Below are positions 8,837 through 16,653 of a stretch of 64,000 nt of DNA, piece by piece; position 1 is the stretch's first letter, and every line of letters starts with the position of its first letter. Source of the DNA: DSPP01 sp964607165 (lineage in GTDB: Bacteria; Zixibacteria; MSB-5A5; DSPP01); the NCBI GenBank assembly GCA_964607165.1, contig CAZSIT010000012.1:4716-68715 (forward strand), read 5' to 3'. The notes beneath the pieces were generated by a model that made no database searches, was not told the origin of the DNA, and saw only the letters and a program-made list of their open reading frames with translations. The position numbers were made by a program, and so were the translations under genes.

Positions 8837-9741
8837 TTGACCTCCGAGGTTTTTACCGCCTCGATGAAGATATTGTGCAACGAAGGCTCCATCAACTCGA
8901 ATCGGTGTATGCGGCTGCGGGAGGAAATTTCGCGCAGAAGAGATTGCGGGTCGGCACCGTTGGAGAGGCGCACTTCCTTATACGGGCCGTAGTCATCCAC
9001 CTTGGCTATGCCGGAAAGGGATGAGAGATAAGTCGAATCTCCTTCCACCGAGATTGCAATCGAGGATTTGCCGTAGCGGCTTTTGACTTCTTTCAGCGCC
9101 CCATCCAGAATCTTCTGTCCCCGGTTGATTAAACAGATATACTCGCACAATTTTTCGGCGCTGTCCATCTGATGGGTCGAAAAAAGGATGGTGGAGCCTT
9201 TGGCCTTTAATTCGAGGATGATGTCTTTGAGCAAATCCATATTTATAGGGTCTAAGCCGGAGAAAGGTTCGTCCAGTATCAGCAATTTCGGCTCGTGCAT
9301 AACGGTGCAGATGAACTGGATTTTTTGCTGCATTCCCTTGGAAAGCTCTTCCCCTTTTTTCTTGAGCCAGTCGGCCAGCCCGAGCCTTTCGGTCCACTCC
9401 GTGCCACGACGGCGGGCTTCCTTTGGGGAAAGCCCTTTCAGTTCGCCAAAATAGCACAGCAAATCCAGAACTTTCATCTTTTTGAAAATGCCGCGCTCTT
9501 CGGGCAGGTAGCCGATTTGTTTTTTGAATTCTTCGTTAAAATGCAGGCCGCCGATTTCGATTTTGCCTGAATCGGGAATTATGATATTCAATATCATCCG
9601 AATCGTAGTGGTTTTGCCGGCGCCGTTCGGCCCCAAAATGCCGTAAATGGAGCCGGCGGGAACTTCCAACGAAAGGGAATCAACGGCTTTAAAATTGCCG
9701 AAGCTTTTAGAAATTGAATCAATTTTTAAGTAGTTATCCAC
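8833..9741 (-). CDS. ABC transporter ATP-binding protein (NatA-like)
   Basis: A 302-residue ABC ATPase with Walker A GPNGAGKTT, signature LSKGMQQKIQF, Walker B LLILDEPFSGLDPIN and the switch His in LFSTHQMD. The signature has Lys in place of the usual second Gly, as in several NatA-like proteins. The start is taken as GTG 9741 because AGGAGG lies 7 nt upstream; an in-frame ATG at 9852 would add 37 residues outside the fold. The last 90 residues contain the DUF4162-like domain often fused to NatA proteins. It pairs with the permease through a 4-bp overlap. Confidence 0.93.
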   Translation of the reverse strand: MDNYLKIDSISKSFGNFKAVDSLSLEVPAGSIYGILGPNGAGKTTTIRMILNIIIPDSGKIEIGGLHFNEEFKKQIGYLPEERGIFKKMKVLDLLCYFGELKGLSPKEARRRGTEWTERLGLADWLKKKGEELSKGMQQKIQFICTVMHEPKLLILDEPFSGLDPINMDLLKDIILELKAKGSTILFSTHQMDSAEKLCEYICLINRGQKILDGALKEVKSRYGKSSIAISVEGDSTYLSSLSGIAKVDDYGPYKEVRLSNGADPQSLLREISSRSRIHRFELMEPSLHNIFIEAVKTSEVK

Positions 9742-9857
9742 GAAACGCCTCCTGCCTATCGACACTGGCCATTTTGGTTTTCTTACGAAACTTTTTCGAG
9801 TTAAGTTGCACTTTTTATCCTTGTCCGGTCGGTCAATATAATCTAAATTCAAAGCGT

Positions 9858-10028
9858 ATGAAAATTACTTTGCTGCCCGGGGATGGCATTGGGCCGGAAG
9901 TGGCCGATGCGGCGGTGGCCGTTTTGGAAGCGGCGGGCTTCAAACCGGAGTGAGAAGTGCTAAATGCCGGTAATGTGCGCCAGCGCCGAATACAAAAACC
10001 ATTCGGCGCCACCGGGTTAAACTTGTAA
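9858..10028 (+). pseudogene. remnant of an isocitrate/isopropylmalate dehydrogenase N-terminus
   Basis: From ATG 9858 the frame reads MKITLLPGDGIGPEV, the hallmark opening of the isocitrate/isopropylmalate dehydrogenase family. It continues through helix A (ADAAVAVLEAAGF) to KPE. TGA at 9951 then interrupts a continuing family-like stretch (after the stop: EVLNAGN), where homologues usually carry Trp. Family similarity ends about 8 codons later, and the frame closes at 10026. A TATAAT-like hexamer (9836-9841) survives upstream. The intact enzyme has more than 330 residues, so over 90% of it is missing. It lies just before the M24 peptidase gene. A very short expressed peptide is possible but unlikely. 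Confidence 0.75.
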
Positions 10029-10044
10029 TGTTGTTGGAGGTTGG

Positions 10045-11211
10045 ATGATTGCGGAGAAGCTGGCACAGGCAGTAGAAATTCTCAAAGAGAAGAAAATTGA
10101 TTTGTGGCTTACCTTCGTGCGGGAGACGGAGGTGATTCCGGATCCGGCTTATGATTTAATCGGCAAAGGAATGATTGTGTGGCAGGCGGCATTTCTGGTT
10201 TCCGCCCGCGGAGATAAAATTGCCATAATGGGACAATACGACACGGAAAACTATAAACGTCTTGGAGTATATGACAAAGTCATCGGTTATCATCAAGATA
10301 TTGCCCCGGTGCTGGTCGAGGAACTGAAGCGGCTCGACCCGAAAACGATTGCCATCAATTATTCCCCCGACAGCAATCTTTCTGACGGGTTGACCTATGG
10401 GATGTTTCTTTTACTGGAAAAAGCTTTGCAGGGAACTCCCTATCGTAACCGCTTGATTTCAGCGGAACCGGTAATTTCGGCTTTGCGCGGAAGAAAACTT
10501 CCTGCGGAAGTTGCCAAAATCAAAGAGGCGATAAAAGTTACCGAAAAAATCTGGCAGGAGCTTTTGAGCTGGCTGAAAGCAGGGGTTAGCGAAAAACAGG
10601 TAGACACTTTTGTTACTGAACGTTCCAAGGCCTACGGGTTCGCCAAATCTTTTGCTCCGATTATCACCCACGGGGACAAGTCGCCAGCGGGGCATGTGGG
10701 GCCTTCGGATGCCAAATTGGAGCCGGGGGATATTTTTCATATTGACTTTGGCCACCGGGTGGATGGCTACTGCTCCGACCTCCAGCGCTTGGCTTACTTT
10801 TTACGCCCTGGGGAAAAGGAACCGCCGGATGCCGTGAAAAAAGGGTTTGCAGCAGTAAAGGACACGATTCTTAAGTCCAAAGCGGCGCTCAAACCGGGAG
10901 CCGTCGGATGCGAAATTGACGATTTGGCCCGGAAAGTCATCAAAAGTCACGGCTTTCCAGATTACCAGCATGCCCTCGGTCACCAACTGGGGAGGGCGGT
11001 GCACGATGGGGGTACGCTTTTAGGTCCCCGGTGGGAGCGGTACGGGCAGACGCCTTTTGGTCGGGTGGAAGAAAACAACGTTTTCACGTTGGAACTGGAA
11101 GTTCAAATCCCCGGACACGGCTGGGTTTCGCTGGAGGAAGATTTGTTAGTTGGTGAATCCGGCTCGGAGTTTCTGACCACGCCACAATTAGACTGGTTCT
11201 ACCTAAAATGA
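10045..11211 (+). CDS. M24-family metallopeptidase (Xaa-Pro aminopeptidase-like)
   Basis: A 388-residue protein with a creatinase-like N-terminal domain (about 1-155) and a pita-bread catalytic domain (about 165-388). Visible metal-ligand segments are HIDFGHRVDGYCSDLQR (two Asp), the His in GHQLGRAVHDGG, Glu in FTLELEVQIP and a final Glu in VSLEEDLLV. These form the usual dinuclear site of proline dipeptidases and aminopeptidase P. TTGGAGG ends 4 nt before ATG 10045. It overlaps the following UbiA gene by 4 bp, an unusual partnership that probably reflects operon packing rather than one pathway. It lacks the extra domains of methionine aminopeptidase. Confidence 0.88.
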   Translation: MIAEKLAQAVEILKEKKIDLWLTFVRETEVIPDPAYDLIGKGMIVWQAAFLVSARGDKIAIMGQYDTENYKRLGVYDKVIGYHQDIAPVLVEELKRLDPKTIAINYSPDSNLSDGLTYGMFLLLEKALQGTPYRNRLISAEPVISALRGRKLPAEVAKIKEAIKVTEKIWQELLSWLKAGVSEKQVDTFVTERSKAYGFAKSFAPIITHGDKSPAGHVGPSDAKLEPGDIFHIDFGHRVDGYCSDLQRLAYFLRPGEKEPPDAVKKGFAAVKDTILKSKAALKPGAVGCEIDDLARKVIKSHGFPDYQHALGHQLGRAVHDGGTLLGPRWERYGQTPFGRVEENNVFTLELEVQIPGHGWVSLEEDLLVGESGSEFLTTPQLDWFYLK

Positions 11212-12056
11212 TAAACCGCTTCTGGGCCTTTGCCCGGATGGGACGGGTCTGGAATGGTATTCTGGTCGTCGCTTCGGTTCTAATTGGCGGCTATTTCACG
11301 GGAAGTATTACCCCAGGAGTGTGGTTGGGCTCCCTTTCCGCCTTCTTAATTGCCACCGGCGCCTATGCTTTAAACGATTTTTTTGACTGGAAAATAGACA
11401 AAATCAACAAACCGACCCGGCCAATCTCTGCGGGAGATGTTCCGGCTCGAACCGCTTTGACCTTTGGGCTTTTGGTTGTTCTGGCGGGAGTCGTAATCTC
11501 GTATTTCATAAATACAAAAAGCTTTTTTGCCGCTTTTATCTCCGGCTTTCTGGCAATTCAGTATGCGATGGTTTTCAAGCGGGTGATGATTGTCGGGCAT
11601 ATAGTGACTGCTTTTCTTTCGGCCTTTGGCTTTTTGTTTGGTGCCTGGGCTGCGGAAGGGTCGAGAATGACTTTGGCACTCTACGCTTTTCTATTCGGTT
11701 TTCTTTTTCATCTGGGCCGCGAGTTTTTGAAGGCAGCAGAGGATAGGGAAGCGGATTTGGAGGGGGGAGCGAAGACCTTTGCCGTTTTGACATCGGCCAA
11801 GCATTCCGTAATAGTTGCCGCCATCATTTTGGCCATTCTCGGAATTGTGGCGTGGATGCCGTTTTTTACGGAAAATTTTAATTGGATTTATTTGATCATT
11901 GTCATCTTTGGGATTGATTTGGTTTTTGTATTTCTACTTGTGAGGGCTCTGCGGAATCCAATTCCATCGGTTCTTTCGAAGGTTAATTCTTACCTCAAGT
12001 GGGAGATGGTGGTGGGGCTTTTGGCGTTGTGGATGGGGAAATACCTCACCCCCTGA
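11208..12056 (+). CDS. UbiA-family prenyltransferase
   Basis: A 282-residue integral membrane protein with eight or nine helices. The first Asp-rich motif is NDFFDWKIDKINKPTRPI (about residues 56-73), the prenyl-diphosphate magnesium site of UbiA enzymes. The second is AAEDREADLEGGAKTF (about residues 177-192). It transfers a polyprenyl group to a lipid, quinone precursor or sugar. The second motif is of the type seen in digeranylgeranylglyceryl-phosphate synthase-like and chlorophyll/homogentisate prenyltransferases as much as in menaquinone MenA, so the acceptor is left open. It starts by a 4-bp overlap with the peptidase gene. A 730-bp repeat-filled region follows. Confidence 0.88.
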   Translation: MINRFWAFARMGRVWNGILVVASVLIGGYFTGSITPGVWLGSLSAFLIATGAYALNDFFDWKIDKINKPTRPISAGDVPARTALTFGLLVVLAGVVISYFINTKSFFAAFISGFLAIQYAMVFKRVMIVGHIVTAFLSAFGFLFGAWAAEGSRMTLALYAFLFGFLFHLGREFLKAAEDREADLEGGAKTFAVLTSAKHSVIVAAIILAILGIVAWMPFFTENFNWIYLIIVIFGIDLVFVFLLVRALRNPIPSVLSKVNSYLKWEMVVGLLALWMGKYLTP

Positions 12057-12119
12057 CCCCTGGCCGTGGCACGAGGCCACGCCTCGGGCAGGCCCCTCTC
12101 CATTGAATGGAGAGGGGAA

Positions 12120-12166
12120 GGGCGAATGCCCCTCGACTACGCTCGGGATAAGCCATTCGCCCCTAC
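12120..12166 (+). repeat. REP hairpin with nested 25-nt module
   Basis: Arms GGGCGAATG (12120-12128) and CATTCGCCC (12154-12162) are perfectly complementary and are followed by CTAC (12163-12166). Between them sits exactly 25 nt (12129-12153), beginning CCCCTCGACTACGCTCGGG and ending ATAAGC. Removing the insert would leave one uninterrupted palindrome. Confidence 0.8.
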
Positions 12167-12179
12167 GAATTTTGTGTTT

Positions 12180-12243
12180 GTAGGGGCAGACCTATGTGTC
12201 TGCCTTGATGCGAAAACGGGCGAACACATCGGTTCGCCCCTAC
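12180..12243 (+). repeat. inverted pair of REP-like units (BIME-like)
   Basis: GTAG at 12180-12183 is followed by a GGCAGAC/GTCTGCC hairpin (arms 12185-12191 and 12198-12204). After a 13-nt spacer comes GGGCGAAC/GTTCGCCC (12218-12239) and then CTAC (12240-12243). The arrangement GTAG-hairpin, spacer, hairpin-CTAC is that of bacterial interspersed mosaic elements built from two inverted REPs. Confidence 0.75.
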
Positions 12244-12601
12244 ATACCCCCTGGCACTTCGTGTCTGTCTCCTAAGAAAACGGGGCAACCACGGGGAGTT
12301 GCCCCTACGTTTTCTCAAAAAATAAGGGTTGGTTTGCCTGCCCGAGCCGAGCTCGGCAGCGTGAACCCGCTCCTACGTTGAACGTGGGGAAAGGGCGAAT
12401 GCCCCTCGACTACGCTCGGGACAAGCCCGAGGCGGGAAGGGGGGGGCGATGGGTTCGAATTCGCTCACCACAAGTTCATAAATCGCCCCTACGGTTTTTA
12501 TGAGCGGGAAAGGGCACGTGACAACGTGCCCCTACGACAGAGACCGACGTTGAAAAAACGGGTTCAATATATTGAACCCCTATGCAAAGGCGGGGATTAG
12601 T

Positions 12602-12654
12602 GGCGTTGGCCTGTCCGAGCAAGCTCGGAGAGCGGCCAGGAAAACGCCGCCTAC
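12602..12654 (+). repeat. REP-like hairpin with nested 33-nt-class palindrome
   Basis: Arms GGCGTT (12602-12607) and AACGCC (12643-12648) with CTAC at 12651-12654 enclose a 32 nt element (12609-12640). It starts GCCTGTCCGAGC and ends GCGGCCAGG, matching the element found inside the tRNA at 28334-28439 and the coding region at 33881-33913. Confidence 0.7.
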
Positions 12655-12675
12655 GGGTAAACATTCCAAAGAGAG

Positions 12676-12703
12676 TTTGATTTTTGGGAGTTGAGTGTAT
12701 AAG
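12676..12703 (+). promoter_or_regulatory. possible promoter of the moxR-bat operon
   Basis: TTTGAT (12676-12681) and TATAAG (12698-12703) are separated by 16 bp in an AT-rich stretch outside the repeats, upstream of moxR. This is the only reasonable sigma-70-like pair in the gap. A TTCGACTACGCTCACC module (about 12753-12768) lies between it and the AAGGAGG ribosome site. Confidence 0.35.
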
Positions 12704-12789
12704 TTTGTATGTTTTTGATTTTGAGAATGGTTCAAATAGATTGAGCATAGTATGGTTCGACTACGCTCACCATTTGCAAGGAGGAAATA

Positions 12790-13776
12790 ATGCACGAAGA
12801 GATTGAGAAAATTCAGTCTCAAGTAGAGAAGGCGGCCTTCTTCGTCCGGCCACTAATGGACGAAGTGGGCAAAGTAATCGTCGGCCAGAAATATATGATG
12901 GAACGGATGTTGATTGGTCTTTTGACCGGCGGGCATGTCCTTGTTGAAGGGGTGCCGGGGCTGGCCAAAACGCTGGCGGTGCGGACCTTGTCGGCGGCCA
13001 TCGACGCTTCGTTCCAGCGCATCCAGTTCACTCCGGATTTACTGCCGGCGGATTTGATTGGAACGATGATTTACTCGCCGCAGGATGGGAAGTTTTCGGT
13101 CAAAAAGGGGCCGATTTTCACCAATTTCGTTCTGGCGGATGAAATCAACCGCGCCCCGGCCAAGGTGCAGTCGGCGCTTTTGGAAGCGATGCAGGAAAAG
13201 CAAGTGACCATCGGGGACAAGACTTTTCCGCTCGAAGAGCCGTTTTTGGTGATGGCGACGCAGAATCCCATCGAGCAAGAGGGGACTTATCCTCTACCCG
13301 AAGCGCAATTAGACCGCTTTATCTTCAAATTGGCCGTCGGCTATCCCAACCGCAAAGAGGAGCTGGAAATTTTGAACCGCGAGACGGTAGGCTCAAATCA
13401 TAAAATCAATGCGGTTATCAAATCGAAAGATATTCTGGCGGCGCGGGAAGTCGTCCATAAAATTTATGTGGATGAAAAGGTCAAAGAATATATCCTCAAC
13501 ATCGTTTTCGCCACGCGCGAGCCGAAGGCCTACAACATACCGGTGGAAGGCCTGATTGCCTACGGCGCTTCGCCGCGCGCCACCATCTTTCTGACGTTGG
13601 CGGCGAAAGCGCATGCTTTTCTGGCCGGGCGGGGATACGTTACGCCAGAGGACGTCAAGTCCATCGGCTTAGACGTTTTGCGCCATCGGGTTCTGCTCAC
13701 CTTCGAAGCCGAGGCGGAGGAGATGAGTTCCGATGCCGTGGTGCGCAAGGTGTTCGACCAGATTGAAGTGCCGTGA
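12790..13776 (+). CDS. moxR: MoxR-family AAA+ ATPase
   Basis: A 328-residue AAA+ protein with Walker A GVPGLAKT (about residue 55), Walker B VLADEINRA, sensor 1 VMATQNPIEQEGTYPLPEAQ, and a C-terminal lid domain. MoxR ATPases act as chaperones that mature or activate partner proteins carrying von Willebrand A domains. Those partners follow directly here (DUF58, BatA, BatB). GGAGG precedes ATG 12790, and the end overlaps the DUF58 gene by 4 bp (GTGA). It is the first gene of a nine-gene block reaching to 22056, the Bat (Bacteroides aerotolerance) arrangement. The MoxR call is certain; the physiological role of the complex is not. Confidence 0.95.
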   Translation: MHEEIEKIQSQVEKAAFFVRPLMDEVGKVIVGQKYMMERMLIGLLTGGHVLVEGVPGLAKTLAVRTLSAAIDASFQRIQFTPDLLPADLIGTMIYSPQDGKFSVKKGPIFTNFVLADEINRAPAKVQSALLEAMQEKQVTIGDKTFPLEEPFLVMATQNPIEQEGTYPLPEAQLDRFIFKLAVGYPNRKEELEILNRETVGSNHKINAVIKSKDILAAREVVHKIYVDEKVKEYILNIVFATREPKAYNIPVEGLIAYGASPRATIFLTLAAKAHAFLAGRGYVTPEDVKSIGLDVLRHRVLLTFEAEAEEMSSDAVVRKVFDQIEVP

Positions 13777-14651
13777 TTCCCAAGGAAATCAAAGACAAAG
13801 TCCGCCGGATTGAAATTCACTCCAAGCGGCTGGTCAACGAGGTTTTTTCCGGCGAATATCATTCCACTTTCAAGGGACGGGGGATGGAGTTTGAGGAAGT
13901 TCGCGAATATCAGCCCGGAGATGAAATCCGCTTAATCGACTGGAACGTCACCGCCCGCACCGGCGTTCCATTCGTCAAAAAGTTCAAGGAAGAGCGGGAA
14001 CTCACTTTGATATTTTTGGTGGATGTTTCCGCTTCCGGCAAGTTCGGCACGGCGGGGAAGTGGAAATCGGAAACGGCGGCGGAGGTGTGCGGAATTCTGG
14101 CTTTTGCCGCCGAGCTGAACAACGACAAGACCGGAATGGTGCTTTTTACCGACCGAGTGGAGCGTTTTGTTCCGCCGGCCAAAGGGAAAAGCCACGTTTT
14201 GCGAATCATCCGGGAGCTTTTGTACTTTTCTCCAGAGGGGAAAAAAACTTCCTTGGCGGCGGGGTTGGAATATGTGGCCAAAGTGCTCAAGCGCCGGGGG
14301 ATTGTTTTTCTGGTCTCCGATTTTATTGACAGCGGCTGGGAACGAATGCTCTCGGTGGCGGCGCGCAAACATGATTTAATTGCTCTGGTTCTATCCGACC
14401 CAAGGGAAGAGGAGCTGCCGCCGGTCGGTTTGGTGGCTTTGGAAGATGCGGAGACAGGGGAGCGTTTGATTGTCGATGCCGCCAACCGCGAGTTCCGGCG
14501 GATTTATGCCGGCCGGGCGAGGGCTTTTCGCGAGAATTTGATGCGGACTTTTCGGAGATACGAGATTGATTTTATTCCGATCCGCAATGGAAGGCCGTAT
14601 TTGATTCCGTTGATGAAGTTTTTCAAGGAGCGGGAGCGGAGGTTTCGGTAG
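13773..14651 (+). CDS. DUF58 domain protein
   Basis: A 292-residue protein with the DUF58 signature REYQPGDEIRLIDWNVTARTG at about residues 45-65 (quoted here with one extra leading residue class omitted). A degenerate von Willebrand A-like fold begins at TLIFLVDVSASGKFG, where DxSxS is the metal-binding motif. It lacks transmembrane helices, unlike many DUF58 proteins. GTG 13773 overlaps the moxR stop by 4 bp. DUF58 proteins are almost always next to MoxR and are presumed clients of it. It is probably a cytosolic adaptor for the membrane VWA proteins downstream. Confidence 0.9.
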   Translation: MIPKEIKDKVRRIEIHSKRLVNEVFSGEYHSTFKGRGMEFEEVREYQPGDEIRLIDWNVTARTGVPFVKKFKEERELTLIFLVDVSASGKFGTAGKWKSETAAEVCGILAFAAELNNDKTGMVLFTDRVERFVPPAKGKSHVLRIIRELLYFSPEGKKTSLAAGLEYVAKVLKRRGIVFLVSDFIDSGWERMLSVAARKHDLIALVLSDPREEELPPVGLVALEDAETGERLIVDAANREFRRIYAGRARAFRENLMRTFRRYEIDFIPIRNGRPYLIPLMKFFKERERRFR

Positions 14652-14690
14652 GTGGAAAGTGGAATGGTTTCACCCTCCCCTTTCCCGTCC

Positions 14691-14717
14691 CAGATTCTTC
14701 GCTTTGCTCAGAATGAC
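14691..14717 (+). repeat. short dispersed repeat, ATTCTTCGCTTTGCTCAGAAT type
   Basis: A short imperfect palindrome with arms ATTCT and AGAAT around TCGCTTTGCTC lies between the DUF58 gene and the following disrupted gene. It has the same general shape (CGCT..GCTC core) as the 25-nt modules elsewhere and interrupts the otherwise tightly overlapping operon. Confidence 0.5.
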
Positions 14718-14776
14718 GGAGTGTGAGAATTTTGTTTAAAATCAGATGGTTTAAAAAAAAACGAGGGGAAACAAAA

Positions 14777-15703
14777 GTGGAAATTAAAGACGGCAGTTCT
14801 ATAAAGCTTTTGATCTTGGTTTTTATCTTTTCGGCGGTTTCGCTGGTTTTGTCTGCGGTCGGGCTTTTTATGCGGGGCGGCGGTTCCGACCCTGCAAATG
14901 TAGAGGCGACCGGTCGGGTGGTGACGGAATTAATTGATAAAAAGCTGTATATGCCGGCGGCGGGCACATACGAAAAAGCTTTGGCTTTGGGGCGGCTTTC
15001 CGCAAAGGACGAGGCCCGCCTGCATTATCTGGCGGGGGATTTGTATCTGACTTACATCGGCGATTAAGACGCGGCTTTGGCTCACCTTTTGGCCTCGCGA
15101 GCTTTGGAAGCGCATCCGGATTACGAAAAACTGCGGGGGGAGAAAATCGTTTTTGCCCTGGAGAGAAGCGGGAGAAGCGAAGCGGCGAAAAAGGAAGGGG
15201 GGGAAGCTGTAGCCGGCAAGCCAGCGCCGGATAGCGGGGTAGTTGTGGCGGTTGTGGGGGATAAAAAGATTACTCTTTCGGAGCTCAAGAAAGAGTTTGC
15301 CAACTCACCGCCGGAGGTGCAGGCCAGCTATACCGGGCCGGAGGGGATAAAAAGGTTTTTGGAACAATACGTCGGCGTGGAGCTGCTTTACCAGTCGGCT
15401 CTGCGGCGCGGCTTCGACCAGGAGCCGAACTTTCCGGAAGTGCTGCAGCGGGCCAGAAAAGAGGTTCTGGTTCAGCGGGTTTTGGACGAGGACATCGGGC
15501 GAAACATCGCCATCACCACGGCCGAGGTTAACCGTTTTTACAACGAGAATAAAATGATGTTTGGCGGCAGGCTTTTCGAGCAGGTGGCCCAGCAGGCGGC
15601 CTTTCTTTTGCGACAGAAAAAAGAGCAGGAAGGGTATAAACAATTGGTGGCGAATTTGGGCATAACTGAAAAAGTGCAAATTTTGGACGACCGGCTGAAA
15701 TGA
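14777..15703 (+). pseudogene. TPR plus SurA-N-like membrane protein interrupted by an in-frame stop
   Basis: One reading frame runs from GTG 14777 (GAGGGG 7 nt upstream) to 15703 except for TAA at 15065-15067. The first part has a transmembrane helix (LLILVFIFSAVSLVLSAVGLF) and a TPR-like helix pair ending YLTYIGD. After the stop it continues without loss of frame as DAALAHLLASRALEAHPDY, clearly the second half of that TPR. A SurA/PpiC N-terminal-like helical domain (VVVAVVGDKKITLSELK to FYNENKMMFGG) follows, with no rotamase domain. A Tyr codon (TAT or TAC) changed to TAA would explain it. The downstream part keeps full coding character and its stop overlaps the next gene. Recent mutation, base error or two separately translated parts are all possible; the second part has no good start. 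Confidence 0.75.
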
Positions 15704-16653
15704 AGGGAAGTTTTTTTCTTTTTATCACCTTGCTTATAGCATCGGCGTGGGGGCAAGGTCCTGCGCCGCCGGTTCAAATCAAGGGCATCCTTTCCAAGGA
15801 TAAAATTAATGTGGGGGATGTTGTTACCTTGACTCTGGAAGTAAGAAGCGGCCCAGGAATAAAGATTGATTCTTTTCCAAAATTTGAACTGCCCGGCTTG
15901 GAAGTAAAAAAAGACAGTGTTCTGCCCATGCGTAAGGAAAAGGGGAAAGAGGTGCGCCGGGAGATAGTTGGACTTACCGGCTTTTCGGTCGGTTCGTTCA
16001 CTATTCCTCCGGTGACGGTGTCTTACCGGAACGCCAGAGGAGACAGCGGCGGGCAGGTTTCTTCAACTCCCCTGACTTTGACGGTGGAATCGCTTTTGGA
16101 ACCGGATTCCACGCGTTACAAACTGAAGGCGGAAAAGCCGCCTTTGGAAATTGGGAATAACTGGTGGCCTTGGATTTTGCTGGGGATTCTGGTGCTTTTA
16201 GCTTTGGCGCTTTTCCTTTATTTCCGCAAAAAGAGGAAACAGGGGGCTTCGGCGCCGTTGGAGAAAATAGATTTGCGTCCGCCATGGGAAATTGCCCTAT
16301 CCGAGCTGGAAGCGCTTTTGGCCTCTTCGCTTTTGACGGAAGGAAAATTAAAGGAGTTTCATATCCGGCTTTCGGAGATTTTCCGGATTTATGCCCATCG
16401 AATCTACGGCATTCCGGCGGAAGACATGACCACGCAGGAGCAGCTGGAGTTGTTAAAAGAATTCTTGAAAGGTGAGAATTGGCCGTTAGCCAAAAGGTTT
16501 CTTTACTTTTGCGATTTGGTGAAATTTGCCCGCTGGGGGCCGGAGCGAAGAGAAATTATGGAAAACGTCCTACGTTTGAAAGTTTTGATTGAAGTCGGCA
16601 GGGCGAAACCGTCCCCATCACCCGAACCGGCGGCGGAAGCGGTGGGAGCCTGA
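15700..16653 (+). CDS. membrane-anchored BatD-like / DUF4381-like protein
   Basis: A 317-residue protein with a signal peptide (FFLFITLLIASAWG) and one or two beta-sandwich domains, about 25-150 (IKGILSKDKINVGDVVTLTL opens like BatD modules). One helix follows at about 152-172 (WWPWILLGILVLLALALFLYF), then a cytosolic helical domain of 140 residues. The cytosolic part has the conserved RLSEIFRIYAHRIYGI and MTTQEQLELL segments typical of proteins next to BatA. ATG overlaps the preceding stop by 4 bp and the stop overlaps the batA start by 1 bp. It probably scaffolds the VWA proteins at the inner membrane. It is shorter than BatD at 19535-21319 and probably a paralogous module. Confidence 0.8.
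   Translation: MKGSFFLFITLLIASAWGQGPAPPVQIKGILSKDKINVGDVVTLTLEVRSGPGIKIDSFPKFELPGLEVKKDSVLPMRKEKGKEVRREIVGLTGFSVGSFTIPPVTVSYRNARGDSGGQVSSTPLTLTVESLLEPDSTRYKLKAEKPPLEIGNNWWPWILLGILVLLALALFLYFRKKRKQGASAPLEKIDLRPPWEIALSELEALLASSLLTEGKLKEFHIRLSEIFRIYAHRIYGIPAEDMTTQEQLELLKEFLKGENWPLAKRFLYFCDLVKFARWGPERREIMENVLRLKVLIEVGRAKPSPSPEPAAEAVGA

Larger units (their letters stand above)
12057..12660. repeat. block of REP-like palindromes and nested modules
   Basis: This gap before the moxR gene is almost entirely hairpin-forming sequence. In order it holds a CCCCTCTCCAT/ATGGAGAGGGG hairpin (12093-12117), a REP with a nested 25-mer (12120-12166), an inverted REP pair (12180-12243), a GGGGCAAC/GTTGCCCC unit (12282-12308), and a GGGTT/AACCC unit with a partial 33-mer (12326-12376). 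A composite follows at 12393-12492, then GGGCACGT/ACGTGCCC (12512-12535), GGGTTCAAT/ATTGAACCC (12560-12579), and a GGCGTT/AACGCC unit with a 32 nt copy of the 33-mer (12602-12654). Small open frames here are read through repeats and are not called. Confidence 0.85.

Noticed and set aside
12057..12660. CRISPR-like repetition in the palindrome block
   Set aside because: The repeats differ from each other, spacings are irregular and there are no cas genes; the units are self-complementary hairpins, not conserved direct repeats.
9951..15067. Possible reassignment of TGA or TAA as sense codons
   Set aside because: TGA ends uncontested genes with 4-bp overlaps (moxR, batD, ferredoxin), and TAA ends several others. 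The two in-frame stops are better explained by mutation or base error.
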